This document shows positions 10,474 to 22,100 of a stretch of DNA of 41,911 bases, piece after piece. The notes beneath the pieces were generated by a model, which was not told the origin of the DNA, searched no databases, and saw only the letters and a program-made list of their open reading frames with translations. The position numbers were made by a program, and so were the translations under genes. Every line of letters begins with the position of its first letter. Position 1 is the stretch's first letter. Origin of the DNA: Chlamydomonas sphaeroides (taxonomy: Eukaryota > Chlorophyta > Chlorophyceae > Chlamydomonadales > Chlamydomonadaceae); contig BDDC01000376.1 in the NCBI GenBank assembly GCA_001662425.1, positions 15,035 through 56,945 of the forward strand, read 5' to 3'.

Positions 10474-13462
10474 ATGCACCAAACGTTCGCCGACGCGAGC
10501 TGCCGACGCCCAGTCGCGGTAGCGTCATGCCATAAGACACTCGCGCGTGCGATACTGGCGCTCGGGATACTTGCAAGTGCAGTCACCGCTCAACTTGGCG
10601 GTGAGTTCGTGTCGGCGGGTCTTCCAAGTTTTATCCACGTGGCGCGTACTTCTCGCCTTCAATAGCTTATGGGCAGCTCTGGATGCATTTTTTCAGGTTG
10701 CGGCCGCTGCCGCGTGTCGCGACTTTTCAACCTCTTTGGCGTTTCAGCCAAACCCCACACAGGACCCAGCCGTTTCGCACCCAACTATTTTCCCGCGGCC
10801 TTGCCATTCCACAGATGCCTCCCCCGAGCTCTTCTCGCTACGGCTGGTCGGGGGCTCGGTGCCCAGTGAGGGGCGGCTAGAGATGTGGGATGGCAGTTTG
10901 TGGGGCACCGTCTGGTGAGTGAGCTTGTTGTGAAAGGGTGGTTGGCACGCTCATTCTTCCTTCCACCAACCTGAGAAAGATGATACGCGTCCAAGCCCCT
11001 CATCCTTGATTGTTTCGTTTGTTGGCCAACTTACCACCCTCTCCCGCCAGTCCTCTGCATCCCGGCCTCGCCATCGTAACATCCCTCACACATCTTGCTC
11101 CGTGCAGCGACGACGGTTTCACCGACCGCGAGGCCAGCGTAGCGTGCCGCGAGCTGGGCTACGAGCGGGGCACCGCTGTCAGCGCGTGGGGCGGCGGCAC
11201 CGGACCTATCCTCATGGTAGGGCCGCACACCGGATAGCGGGCGCCGGAGGGAGATGGAAATCACGTGCATCCGCCAGCCTCGAGAGTAGCCCGGGCCTGC
11301 CTGCGCGCAAACCCGCACACCCAAATGCACGCGGCCACTGGCCCCCACCGCCTTCGGCCCTCCAGGACGAGGTCCGCTGCGACCCGGCGCGCCACTCCCG
11401 GCTGCACGAGTGCGACAAGGCGGGCAGCGTGTACTGCTGGTCGCATGAGGTGGGGCCGCAGCCCCTGGCTGAGAGCGCCTGGGGTGGCAGGGAGATGGAT
11501 ACCACTGGCATCACTACGGCCGGCGCACCGGAGCGGTCCTTATGCCCGCCCTCGTGTCCCTGGCCCCTCTCCGCCCATTCGCCCCGCAGCACATCGGTGT
11601 GCGATGCTACGGTGAGTCACACCCCGCGGCGGGCACAGCGGCGGCTGGGCCCCTGTTCTCAGACACTGGTTTTGCGGAGAAAGCTGCGAATTTGGACGGG
11701 CGCGGGGCTCATGCGCCAAGTGAGGCACCCGCACTCCTGACTTACTGGGTCCCCACCCCCTTTCGCGCTGCCGCAGCGTATCCCCCAAGCCCCGCGCCGC
11801 CGTCTCCAACGCCCTCGCCTCCTCCGCCTCCTCCGCCCCCGTCGCCCGCCCCTCGCTCACCGCCGCCCAGCCCCGCCGCGGGCCTGTGGCAGGCGGCGCT
11901 GTCGCAACAGGTGAGCGCCAACCGCCGTGGTGCCGTGACGAGAGGGCATTGATACCGAATCCACACATCCACATACTGTTGATGCCAGCGTGAGGGGCCG
12001 TTGAACGCGCTGTTGAAGCGCGAGCTGGGCGTGGCAGGGGCCTCAGTCCAGGGGCCTAGAGTGGGGCGCAGGGTGGGGCGCAGAGCACACGGCTTTCTCA
12101 CTGGCGGCGTGCTCTGCGGTGTGACCGCTGCGCGTCCGTTTGCAAGTTGGGTGTTGTTACCGGCCCCCGGCTGCATATTGTTTTCCTGCCTCTAGCAGCG
12201 TACCGTGCGCATTGGGGCTCTTTCCCGCCTTGCCGCAAGCGGCCCAACCAGCATAGGGCGATGGGGGGCGAGAACCGTCTGGGAGGGTTGCGCACGACCC
12301 CAACCTCTTTCAAGCCCCAGTCGACAATGCGCGATGCAATTGACGCGTATATGCCTTGCAGGGTTCCGCAACACCCCTTGCCGACCCTCTGCACCTACGA
12401 CGCAGGGCCGGCAGGGAGCCAGCGCACTAGCGGGCGGCGGCGAGGCCGGCAGCGCGCTGCCATCTGGGGGCGTTTCGGCGGCAGCTGGTGGCTCCAACCG
12501 CAGCGGCAGCAGCAACAGTCTGCCTGCGGGCACCATTGCGGTGGGTTAACCCGCATCGCCCAGGGTGTTGTAGCTTGTACGTCCAGCGATGTAGAGGCGC
12601 AGTATTCTGACTCTCTACGCGCGCCATTACGGCACGGGGACAGGGCGGGGCCACCGCATGGTGCGCCGCGTCCTCAGACCAACACCCACAGGCGGGAGGC
12701 GGCCCAGCGGTGTACCCCTGTCGGTAGCACGCACATGGCAGAGCGCGCCAGGAGCCTCCGGCAGTGCGCCAACCCTGGCCATCCCAGCGCCGAGACCGCG
12801 ATCTCAGTTTGCGTTCCAACCCTCTGCCTTGGTGCTACAGAGTAGCCCAACTGCAACTCAACCGCCACTCATCTCACGTTGCGCGCGCAGGGCATTGCGG
12901 TTGCGTCGGTGGTGGTGGCGGCGGGCCTGGTGGGACTGGTGGCCCTGGGTGTGGTGGTGGCGAGGCGGCGGCGGCAGATCGTGCTGCAGCACGACAACCC
13001 CGCGGCATCAAAGCAGCCCAAGGAGGTAAGTGGAAGCAAGGGGCCGGCAGTGAGAGATCTGGGCTGAGCGGCCGGGGCAAGCGCACCGGGGCAACAGCCT
13101 AGGCGAAGGCGTGAGGCAGTGGCATGGAAGCAGCAGCAAGGTCTGGGCCGGGGCTGGGTGCCGGGAGAGTGCGGGACATGGTGCGGGAGCCGGATGCTGG
13201 GAACCAGGAGGGAGACAAGGACGCGACTTGGTTAGTACGGAGGGGGGGGCTTCGGCCGCGATGCTCCGCATGAGGCCTACAGGCCGTACAGCCCGGTGCG
13301 CTCCGTGCCGTGCAACTCCCCCTCTCGCCCCGTTCATCGCGCTGTCGTGTGTCCTACTTGGCAAGTCGTATGGCCCATGCCCCACGCCCTCTCCACACCC
13401 TCTTCCCTACCCAGGTGCTGCTGGAACAGGAGATGTACGAGCGCTCCAGCGATGCCGTTTGA
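10474..13462 (+). CDS. SRCR-domain type I membrane protein
   Basis: Nine exons join in phase: 10474-10600, 10815-10914, 11108-11216, 11366-11449, 11590-11611, 11777-11910, 12406-12540, 12891-13025, 13415-13462 (297 aa). Residues 23-39 form a signal peptide core (ILALGILASAVTA) with likely cleavage before Gln40. Residues 48-140 are a complete SRCR domain: LRLVGG, GRLEMWDGSLWGTVCDDGF, ACRELGY, DEVRCD, HECDK, YCWSHE, IGVRCY. It has six cysteines, as in group A. A Pro/Ser-rich stalk (about 143-180) resembles hydroxyproline-rich wall glycoproteins. A Gly/Ser/Ala linker leads to a transmembrane helix at about 238-261, then RRRR and a 30-residue cytoplasmic tail. The topology suggests cell-surface or extracellular-matrix adhesion or recognition; the ligand cannot be read from sequence. 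The intact domain assembled from five exons makes the model strong. Confidence 0.85.
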
Positions 13463-15705
13463 GGAAAGCGGCGGGCCCGTGCGGCGGAGGATTGGGGGCA
13501 GCGCTGCAGAGCCTTGTTTGGGGCGGGAGGTGGGAGGGAGGCGACGGCGTCAGGCGACGGCGTAGCGGCAGGAGGGCGGCTGCAGCCGCCGCCCTGGTTC
13601 GGCCGTGAAGCAGGCGGCTGGGTATTTCCGATGCGGTACGGTACAGAGAATGCAGCTCGGGGGCGGCTACGCGCCGTCGCGGGAAGCGTGCAGGGCATTC
13701 AAGGCCTAGGAACAGGGGCATGCGTGGGAAGAAATGGGGAGAGCGGCCCAGCTGTGTGTGCTGCACGGATACTGCGAACGATTGACCCGCGGACAACTGC
13801 CGGCGGCACCGCATGTGAAGGGAGAGCGCGTGCACGGGGGAAGGAATGGAACGCAAGAACATTGAGCTCGAGGGTGGGAACGGAGCGGATAGTGAGAGCG
13901 CGGGGGCGTGAGCATCAACTGAACTGAGGGGGCGTTGTCACGGCCGTTGGGTCTGCGCCCGCCACTCTGACCACGCCACGCACTCTGGCGTGACAGCGTG
14001 TGGGTGGGAGGCAGCGGCAGGTTGCGTGTGCGGCCCGGAGGCAGAGGGCCGGCAGCAGCAGCCGCAATGGGGCGCGCGCGGCTTGATGCCAAGTGGGTCA
14101 ACGAGGGTGGGCTCGGGGGATAGACAAGTGTGACTTACTGTGCATACTCGTGCGCTGCTGGCTGTCAGGAGAGGAGTAGAAGGTCTTGGTAGCAGCGGCG
14201 GGTCTGTTGCACCAGACCTCGCCAGACCATGCATCGGATGGTCGTATGTGAGCTACGGGGCCGCCAGAGCGATCTGAGACTCAGAGCCACGGGGAGACTG
14301 TTGCCGCGAACACACGACTCGCCAAAGGAGGCCACGGGGTACATATGACTGGGGCGCTGCCTGGGGTGCTGGGACAAGAGGGTAAATAGCTTGCAGGTTG
14401 CAGAGGGTATCCATCGGTACCGAGGGCTGCGGGGCAGTTTGGGATTGCAGATAGAGCCAGTGATGCCAACATAGGGATTAAGGATGTTAAATGCGTCGCT
14501 CCTCAGAAGCGTCGTGTAAGACCATGGTGCAACGCTGGTTGTACAGGGCTGCGCCTGGTATGTGCAGGCGCGGATGTCAAATGATCACTGCAGCGCAGAA
14601 GGGTTGTGATGGCCTCAACATGGTCATGGAAGAGGTCGCCTGGTTGCGCAGGGTTGCGCCATGCCGGGGCGGCGCGGCCGGCGCAGCGCGCTTGATGGGC
14701 CACACGGCAGGCCTCCTGCCACGCGGCCATGGACCACGACGCAGGCACAGTGCGGACGCACCGGTTGAGGCGGGGCGCCGCTGGCGTTCCGGCCAGGCGA
14801 GGCTATCGATATGACAAGGCTTGCGGGGCGTGGACGATGGAGCGCGCGGTCTTCCATACAAAGCGTGGCGTGTGCTTGCGGTTGGGGGACAGACAGGAAA
14901 ACTTGCGGGCAGTGTGAGCCTGCGCAGCACCTGCCGTGCGTCCATCTGCTTGCTGACTGAACATGTCACAATATATCGGCGTGCGCTTCGTGTACGTGAG
15001 CGCCGCGCTGCCGCCGAAGCCTTCGGGCGGCATGCGGCGAAGCTCTTGGGCGGCATATCCTCGTCACGCAACTAGTGGCGCACGACGATGCCCGACACAT
15101 CGCAAGCCTCATCCAACTGCATATGCCTTCGCGCGGTGAATAGGGTTTCCGGAAGCACGTGTGCAACCTGTTTTGGCTCTTGCGTTCCGCTACCAAAACA
15201 TATGGACATTGGCCAATGGACCAGGCTTTTGTTGAGTAGCTTTAAGGACATCGCGAGGCCAACGGCCGGCTGCCCCATGGGGTTACACCCGGTTGGCGGC
15301 GCGTATGTTCCGTTTGCAATTAAAGCATGTATGAAGCAGGACGTCAAATGCTTCAGTAAAGCAGCCGAGGGTCATCGCGTTAGGGGAAAAGCCGAGGGTT
15401 GAACACGAGGTCTGCTGCCGACATGCAGGCATTGACCGCGATCATGCTGCACAGTGGGCGTAGCAAATATGTTCGAAGCCTTGGTAAACATATGCGTTTC
15501 ATGTACGACATCCCATGGGTCTCCCCATGTCCATGTGGCCTTCGTGGCTGATGCTCGCGTCACAGTTGCGTGCATTCCCAACGTCTGCCACGCCTTCACT
15601 CGCTCAAGGCCTCATCCCATCGCCGCGACGGTCGATATCGCGGCCTCGAGGCACAGCCGCAGCACGAAAGGCTGCTTTTGCAGGGCCCCCGCTTACTAGT
15701 TGACG
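13463..15705. other. SRCR 3' UTR plus upstream region of bHLH gene
   Basis: No convincing gene. Frames on the minus strand at 14577-15071 and 15072-15347 lack motifs and splice context. GC content falls towards 15100-15600, consistent with promoter or intergenic sequence before the bHLH start. Confidence 0.4.
14515..14519 (+). terminator. TGTAA poly(A) signal candidate for the SRCR gene
   Basis: TGTAA is the usual Chlamydomonas polyadenylation signal. This is the first copy I found after the SRCR stop and would give a 3' UTR of about 1.05 kb, long but normal for these algae. Confidence 0.45.
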
Positions 15706-18700
15706 ATGGGCGACGCACTAGACTACGGCCTGAACGATGGCCAGTATGTCTTCACTGACAGCGAGCTCAATCACCTTCTTGGCATAATTGAGCAGAAGGC
15801 AGCCGGCGCCGAGGCAGAGCTGGAGGTCTTAGACTTCTTTCCAGCAGAGGCGAACCAGCCGCTGCCGCTGCAGGTGCGCAATTTGTGCGTCTTTTGTTCC
15901 GGCGAGTCCGCACTTGCGGAGTTTAGCCCCACATACGGACGCGACTTTCCCCCTGCCCAACTGTGAACCACCTTCAGTTTCAGCCCCGTTCGCACACCGA
16001 TGGCACCCTGGAGGCATGTGCAGCTGCGACCATTAAGCAGGAAAGCGAGGTGCCATGCTCGGCGCTGTCTTCCGCTCTGGCATCGCCCGTTGAGACGCCG
16101 GCGCTGCAGGGTGGCTCAGATCACCCCTACTTAGGCGGTGCCGCAGCTGAGATAAGCATTCTGCCCATGCCGAGCGCCGCTACCCTGTCGTCATTCAACC
16201 TCCCCGGGGCGGGCCTCGCGGCGTCGCCATTCGGCAGCAACATGTTCATTACGTCATCGTCTGCCCCAGCGATGCCGGCCCCCGCCGTGCCGGTGCCGCT
16301 GTCAATGCCGGCTATGCAGCAGCTGAACATCGCGCGCTTCCCGTCAGTTCCCGCGCCGCCGAGCAAAGGTACGCGAGTACAATATGTGGCTATATAATGC
16401 GCCGCCTTCTGCGAAACCATCGTGTCAGCGGTTGGGTTGGCGGAACCCGACACGCCAACTTGCATTTCCCTCCGTCTGCCCACAGCTTCCGCCTCGATGT
16501 GCGCTGCCCTCGAGCAAAAGGGCCAGGTCAGCCACTCCACGGTCGAGAAGCAGCGCCGCGACAGGATCAATTCGCTCATTGACGAGGTGCGTAACCGCCG
16601 CGTTTCGTGCCTTCCCGGCTCTTGCCCGCATCCTGGCAGTCGCTGCCGCCGGCCTGAAGGAAGGCCCGGCCGCTGCTCGCCGCCTTTTTCGTCGACACCT
16701 TACCTCACGCGCACCGCATCGCTCCTCCGCGGACCGCAGTTGCGCGAGCTCGTGCCGCCGCAGCAGCGGCCCAACGGCAGCGGCGGCGCTGCCGCTGCCG
16801 CCGAGGGCCTCGAGGCGCGCCGGCCCAAGCACGTGGTGCTCGCTGACACCATCACTCTGCTCAAGCAGCTGCAGCAAAAGGTACGGTAGCGGTCGGTGTG
16901 CCAGCTGTGTCCCGGCCGCGCCCCAACCGCGTCGGTCGCCAGCCTGCGCCTCCTGCCGCCCTGCCACCTGACCCCACCCCACTCATCCCATCACACGTCG
17001 TCCCGCAGCTGTCGCTCACCATGCTGGAGGGCAACGGAGCCAGCTACGCGCCGCACCCTATGGCGACCGCCGCGGCGGCGGCGGCGGTCGCGGCGCAGCA
17101 GCAGCAGATGGCTGCGGCCGCTGCAGCGGCGGCAGCCGGCGGCGGCTCCGGGCTGGTTCGCGGCATGTCGGCCCCCGCCGAGGACGACACGGCCAACTCT
17201 GAGGGCAAGAGCAAGGCCGCGTCCAGCAGGTGCGTGCGGGGGTCGGCGGGTGGCCGATACAGCTGTGGGGGGCCTTGGCTAGGTAGGCTTGGTGTCTTGG
17301 CGTGTGCATCAAGCCTGTGCGCCCTGGCGCCTGCGCACTGTGATGCTAGGCGGTGAAGACCGTTGCAGGCTGCTGACCGCTGTGGGCCCCCCTCCCGCTG
17401 CCGTCTGGTGTCCGCCCTCCTGGTGCCGCAGCCAGGATGACGTGGAGATGTGCGGCGCGCCGCAGATGCCCCACGTGAGGAGGCCGAGGAAGGGGCAGGA
17501 AGGAGCAGGGCGCCCATAGCTGCAGGCTCGCACGTGTCTTGGTGCCGGGACAGCAAGGCAGCATGTTGCCACGTACGCCTGGGTGGCCAGGCCTGGTTGG
17601 GGCAGCAATGTCTGCCACGTGCCCGCCTGCACCGTCCTGCAGCGCGCACATGCTTCGCTCCGCTCGTGCGCGTGCCCTTGCCTGCAGTGGCCAGGCCCCT
17701 GATAGCGCCCCTGCCCCCACCCCCCGGGTGTTCGGAGGTTGCCGACGCGTTCGTAACGCCAAACAATACCTTCCCCGCTCCACCCCCGCCTCCCGCCGCT
17801 AGATCCCCTGCCAGATGACGCAGTACGCGGGCGTCACTGTGGAGCGCGGCCCCGACTGCTACTACGTGCAGGTGCGGCAGTGGGCCTGGGGCTCGGAGCC
17901 AGCCTTGGCACTGTCGCGTTCTGTCGGCGGCACTGCCAGCGTTGCGCTCCTCTGCCTGCCCGCCCCGCCTGCGTGGCTAGGCGACCCGGGGCCGCTTCCT
18001 CCAAGCGCCCGCTGGATCAACGTCCTGGCCTGCCTGCCTGCCTGCCTGACCGGAGCGGTCCTCACGCGGCCCGCCCAGACCTAGTCTCGCCCTGCCCTGC
18101 CCTGCCTGTGGCCCTCCTCAGGTCAAGTGCCGTGACCGCAAGGGGCTGCTCTCGGACATCATCAATGCGCTGAGGCAGCTGCCGCTCGAGGTAAATGCGG
18201 GGCCCCGGAGGGCAAGTGCCCTGTTTGTATGGGGCAGGGGCCTGGGAGGCGCAGGGCAATGGCCCAGGGCTAAGGCCATAGCTGGGAGGCGCCGATAGCG
18301 CTAGCGCCCCCCAGCGGGCCACTCCGCATGGGCTGCTCCAACCTGCATCTTATTGCGATCGCTGCCATAGCGCCTAGCGCACGCGAAGCTTGATCTCCGG
18401 CCGCACGCGCACCATTGGTACCGCAGATCCGCACCGCGGCCGTGACTACCACCAACGGCACGGTGCGCGACGTGTTCGAGGTGTCGACGGACGACCCCAG
18501 CCTGACGCCCGAGGAGCTGCAGAACCTGGTACACGATGCACTCTTCCAGCAGGTGCGGGCCTTGCCGGGCCTTACGTGTGCGTGTGTGCGTGCGCGTGTG
18601 TTCGTAATAATCAACATATGCCGTGTGTAGAAATAAGTATAAGTATAATAGAAAGACAAAACCGCACCAGGGAGAATGGCGCGCCGGCCGTGCGTATAGG

Positions 18701-18981
18701 GAATGCTGTGGTTAGGTGCGCCAGTGCGAAAGGAAGCCCAACCAGGAGCGCCCGCAAGGACCCCGTGTGTGTACATGCTGCTGCCGGCCTGCGCGTGGGG
18801 TGCGATGTTACCTCCCGCCCCGATCATCCCTGGCCAGCTCTGCTGCTTTTCCCCTCTGTACCTGCCGGATGCCACAACTCAGCCTGCCCTTCCCTCGCCC
18901 CGTCCCTGCCGTGTTGCTGCCCAGCAGCAGCAGGCGCAGCAGGCCGACCTCAGCTCTCACGGCAAGCGGCTGCGCGCCTAA
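15706..18981 (+). CDS. bHLH transcription factor with C-terminal ACT-like domain
   Basis: Ten exons join in phase: 15706-15873, 15978-16368, 16486-16586, 16740-16880, 17009-17229, 17432-17474, 17803-17871, 18122-18190, 18427-18552, 18925-18981 (461 aa). The basic region HSTVEKQRRDR (203-213) carries His203, Glu207 and Arg211, the H5-E9-R13 set that predicts E-box/G-box (CACGTG) binding and dimerisation-dependent activity. Helix 1 is INSLIDELRELV. The loop is unusually long (about 20 residues, Gly/Ala-rich). Helix 2 is VLADTITLLKQLQQK. A Gln/Ala tract follows in exon 5. Residues about 362-443 form an ACT-like fold (VTVERGPDCYYVQ, VKCRDRKGLLSDIINAL, IRTAAVTT, VRDVFEV), as in many plant bHLH proteins, where it mediates dimer or ligand contacts. 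Tandem acceptors allow exon 2 at 15984 and exon 7 at 17815 instead. Targets are unknown. Confidence 0.85.
18674..18752 (+). repeat. Dispersed repeat copy 1 (in bHLH intron 9)
   Basis: About 80 bp in the last bHLH intron share a core (GGCGCGYCGGCCGTG, GGGAATGC, GTGCGCCAGTGCG) with copies near 40006 and 40084, 21 kb away. Nearby low-GC, TG-rich sequence (18580-18660) also differs from normal introns here. Probably a mobile-element remnant. Confidence 0.55.
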
Positions 18982-19143
18982 GCCAGCCAAGGCGCCCTAG
19001 CCATCCGCCGCGAGGCGGCAACGCGCCCCAAGCACGCGGGGCTCTCGCCGGCGAGGCAGCGACCGGCGGCGCCTGGCGGCTGTTGAGACTGGGTAGCCCA
19101 AGTGGCCGCTGCTCGTGGCTGGCCGCGTACATAGGGACGGTGG

Positions 19144-19191
19144 CTTCTGCTGCTTCTGCTGCTTCTGCTGCTTCTGCTGCTGCTGCTGCTG
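19144..19191 (+). repeat. TGCTTC/TGC microsatellite
   Basis: Reiterated TTCTGCTGC units pass into (TGC)n just after the bHLH stop, in its probable 3' UTR. A GCGCAT palindromic stretch follows at about 19243-19276. Confidence 0.75.
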
Positions 19192-22100
19192 AGGATGATG
19201 AGGTCTCAGTGGCGCCCTGCTCGTCTCACATGATGAAATTGGCATGCGCATGTACTTGCGCATGCGCATGCGCATAGGCAGCCATGGCATGAACCAGCCG
19301 CCGCCGAAGCCTTGCCCCGTGGCGGCGCATGGTTGCGGCTGCGGCTTCGGGCGCATGCCCTAGGTGCCCCATGGCGCGCATGGAGCAAGCTGGCTATGGC
19401 GACGCAACTTTGCAAGGCACACGCACGCCAGCGCAATGCAGCATAGCGCAGCGCGGGACACCGCGCAGCGACGACACGGTGCAAGCAGCAGCGCTCGGCG
19501 GCTCGAGAAAGAAGATGATGGTGCATGGCTGTGCCCGGCGGAGGCGCTTGGAGCGTCACAGGTGTTCGGCTCTCCTGAATATCAAGCTATAGACACAGGA
19601 CGTGTCGTAATGCTGGTGCAGGGCACTTCTTGAATGGTGTGGGCAGGGGCAGGAGTGTCGCGGTCGCACCGCTTGCGGCGTGCGCCGGGGCGGCGGCCGG
19701 TGACGGGCCCTGTGCAGGCAGGCGCGGGGCCCACCGACCGGCTTACCGCCGTAAATGTGCTGACGCATGGCGGGGCGCGATGATAGTGGCAGCTGCGTTG
19801 GGGAAGGATGGCAACGCGTAAGAGTGCGGAGGAGGCAGGGCGACGCTTGTTATAGGTACGGCGGAAAGAAACAGGGGCTCTATGCCAGGAGGGGTGACTA
19901 CGCGTGTGCCCCCCGCTGTTGGCGGTTGGTCATTGATATTGGCCGCGGTTGGGCTGCTTAAATTGGTCTGGAGGGCGTGCCGCGGTATCATGGTTGGCTG
20001 ATGTCGGGGTTATGCCGGTGCTCCCGAGCGCTGCTACGCGTACGATCGGCACCGCGCTGTGCACGGCTACCTCCAGCATGTGACCTGGTACTGAGTCCGC
20101 ATGCTCTCACGTGGCTGGCAGATCGACCGATAACAACAAGCGATGCTATCATAGAGCCGAGGATAAGGCATGCGAGGACCGCTGTCGCGCCGGTTTTCTG
20201 TAGGCTCGCTGCCTACACCTATGACGACCCTGGGAAGTTGTACCGCGGGCTGTGCCGTGGCCATCTGTGTGGGCTGCCTTCTCAAGCAACGGACGATGGA
20301 TGTGCACGACGCGCACTGGCATGAATGAGACGTGCTCGGGCTGGCGGTCGCCGTTGGCGCGGGCGCGGGTCTGGTCGCGGCCCGAGCATGAGGAGATCCC
20401 AGAGCCACGCACGCGGGGCGGCGGGGGGTGCGTGCGTGTGCCGCGCATCGCTGCGGCGGCCGGTACGCCGTGTGCGCGAATGTGGCCGCGGTCCTAAATT
20501 GGCCTGTCCCTGCACTGCTAGCGCTGGTGGCGATGGAGACTGGAGGCCGGCGGCTGGCTTGCCACCTTGGTGTGGGAGGCGAGGCCTGGGTCTCAGGCAC
20601 TTCAGTCGACGTTGGCTGCGGCAGGTGGCAAGGCCTGTGTTGCTATGTGGGGCAGTCCTGATCTGTCTCTCTGTGGTGTGCTGCGATGTTGCGGTGGGTG
20701 TGGCTTATGTAGCGTTGTGCAGGAGCCGGACTGCCCCCTCTGGGGATGTCAGGCAGGGTGGGGCACATTGGGTCTCTCCTGACTTGTCCTGACGCGCAGT
20801 GGCGCGCTTGTGGTGTTTGCTTGCTGATGTGGGCTGTGTGGGCCTTGCTGGTTTCATAGTGGTTGACATGGAGGCTCCGGCGGCAAAGCGGTGCTGCGTG
20901 TCGCGTGCTGTGCTCGACCCAGGCGTCCTCACTGCAGGGCAGCCTGTTTCCTTGCCAGTTTCGCAACGTGTTCGTGTGAACTTCCGCCGCGGCGGACGTC
21001 AGTAGCTCGTCCGCGGCCGGTGCGTCAGGCGCGATGAGGGTAGGCCGACACGGGATCCGCGAAACGGTATCCCAGTGGCTGCGCTTGTCCGGGCCGGCGC
21101 TTGGCCGGCCCCCTCACAGAACAGGCGCAAGGGCCCCAGGGTTCTGCCTCCTGGACAGAGCGCCGGACGGATGGTTGCAGTCGTGCGTGTGGCGCTGTGG
21201 CTGGTCCGCCTACCGGTGTGGTCCTACCTCCGCGGCCCGCGCTATGCCACGATTCATATAGGCGGCCGCGGCGGCCGGGCTCAAGCCGGAAGCTGCGCCC
21301 CGGTTCCGGAGCGCTGGCCGGCCGAGGGCTACACGCCATGTTTTGTTTCGTGTTTGCCTGGTTGGTCGAGCGGACGATTGCGGCGGCGCTGTGGGGCCCG
21401 CCTTGGTGCCCTACGGGCCCCGCTGTCCCTAAAACATAGAGGTGCAGCATAGAGGTGGGGCTGCCGGCAGGCTGGTGCGGCCCCGGTTCTGCTGCCCGCC
21501 TGGCTGGGATGTGTGTGGGGGTGGCTCTTTGCCAGTGCTGGGAACCGGCAGCGTGCCGCCAGGCTGTCGGCGTGACGACCCGGCTTGTGCCGGCGCTGTA
21601 GGCGGCGCAGGCCGCACCTGCACGCTCGCTGCACCGGGGCCTGGCGGTGCTGTGGAGCCGGGGTCATGGGTTATGACGACAGCTGGCGCACCGCACAGCC
21701 ATAGCCGCGCCTACGTTTGCTGCTTGTGGCCGGCCGCACTCGCTTCATCCTATGTATACCGCGATTGATGTTGCGCGCTGTTGCCGCTGCTGCTGCTGTG
21801 GTGGCGGCGGACGCAGCCGCAGCCGCCGCGTGCCAGGGTTCCTGTCAAGTGGTGCGTGCCGCGGCTCGCGTGGCTGTCGGGGGCCCCGGTCGTAGGGCTG
21901 CGTGTCTTTCCGTCTGTTGTGCGGTCCGTGCGCTGTGTGCTGCTAGTAGGTCTGTGGCGTAGGTCTGATTGATGCGTCGTCACGCGATCTGTGCTCCAAT
22001 GGATCTCAAAGGGCGCACTTTTTGGTCACAGCGCCGCGTGTGGCGTAGTGCGCTGTCCTATGCTCGGAGCTCGGCCACGCGCGGCCGCGTGTGGGCCGGC

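Noticed and set aside
10697..10814. Additional SRCR-gene exon after a TTTTTCAG acceptor
   Set aside because: Its open frame does not match the phase left by the signal-peptide exon, whereas splicing straight to 10815 does.
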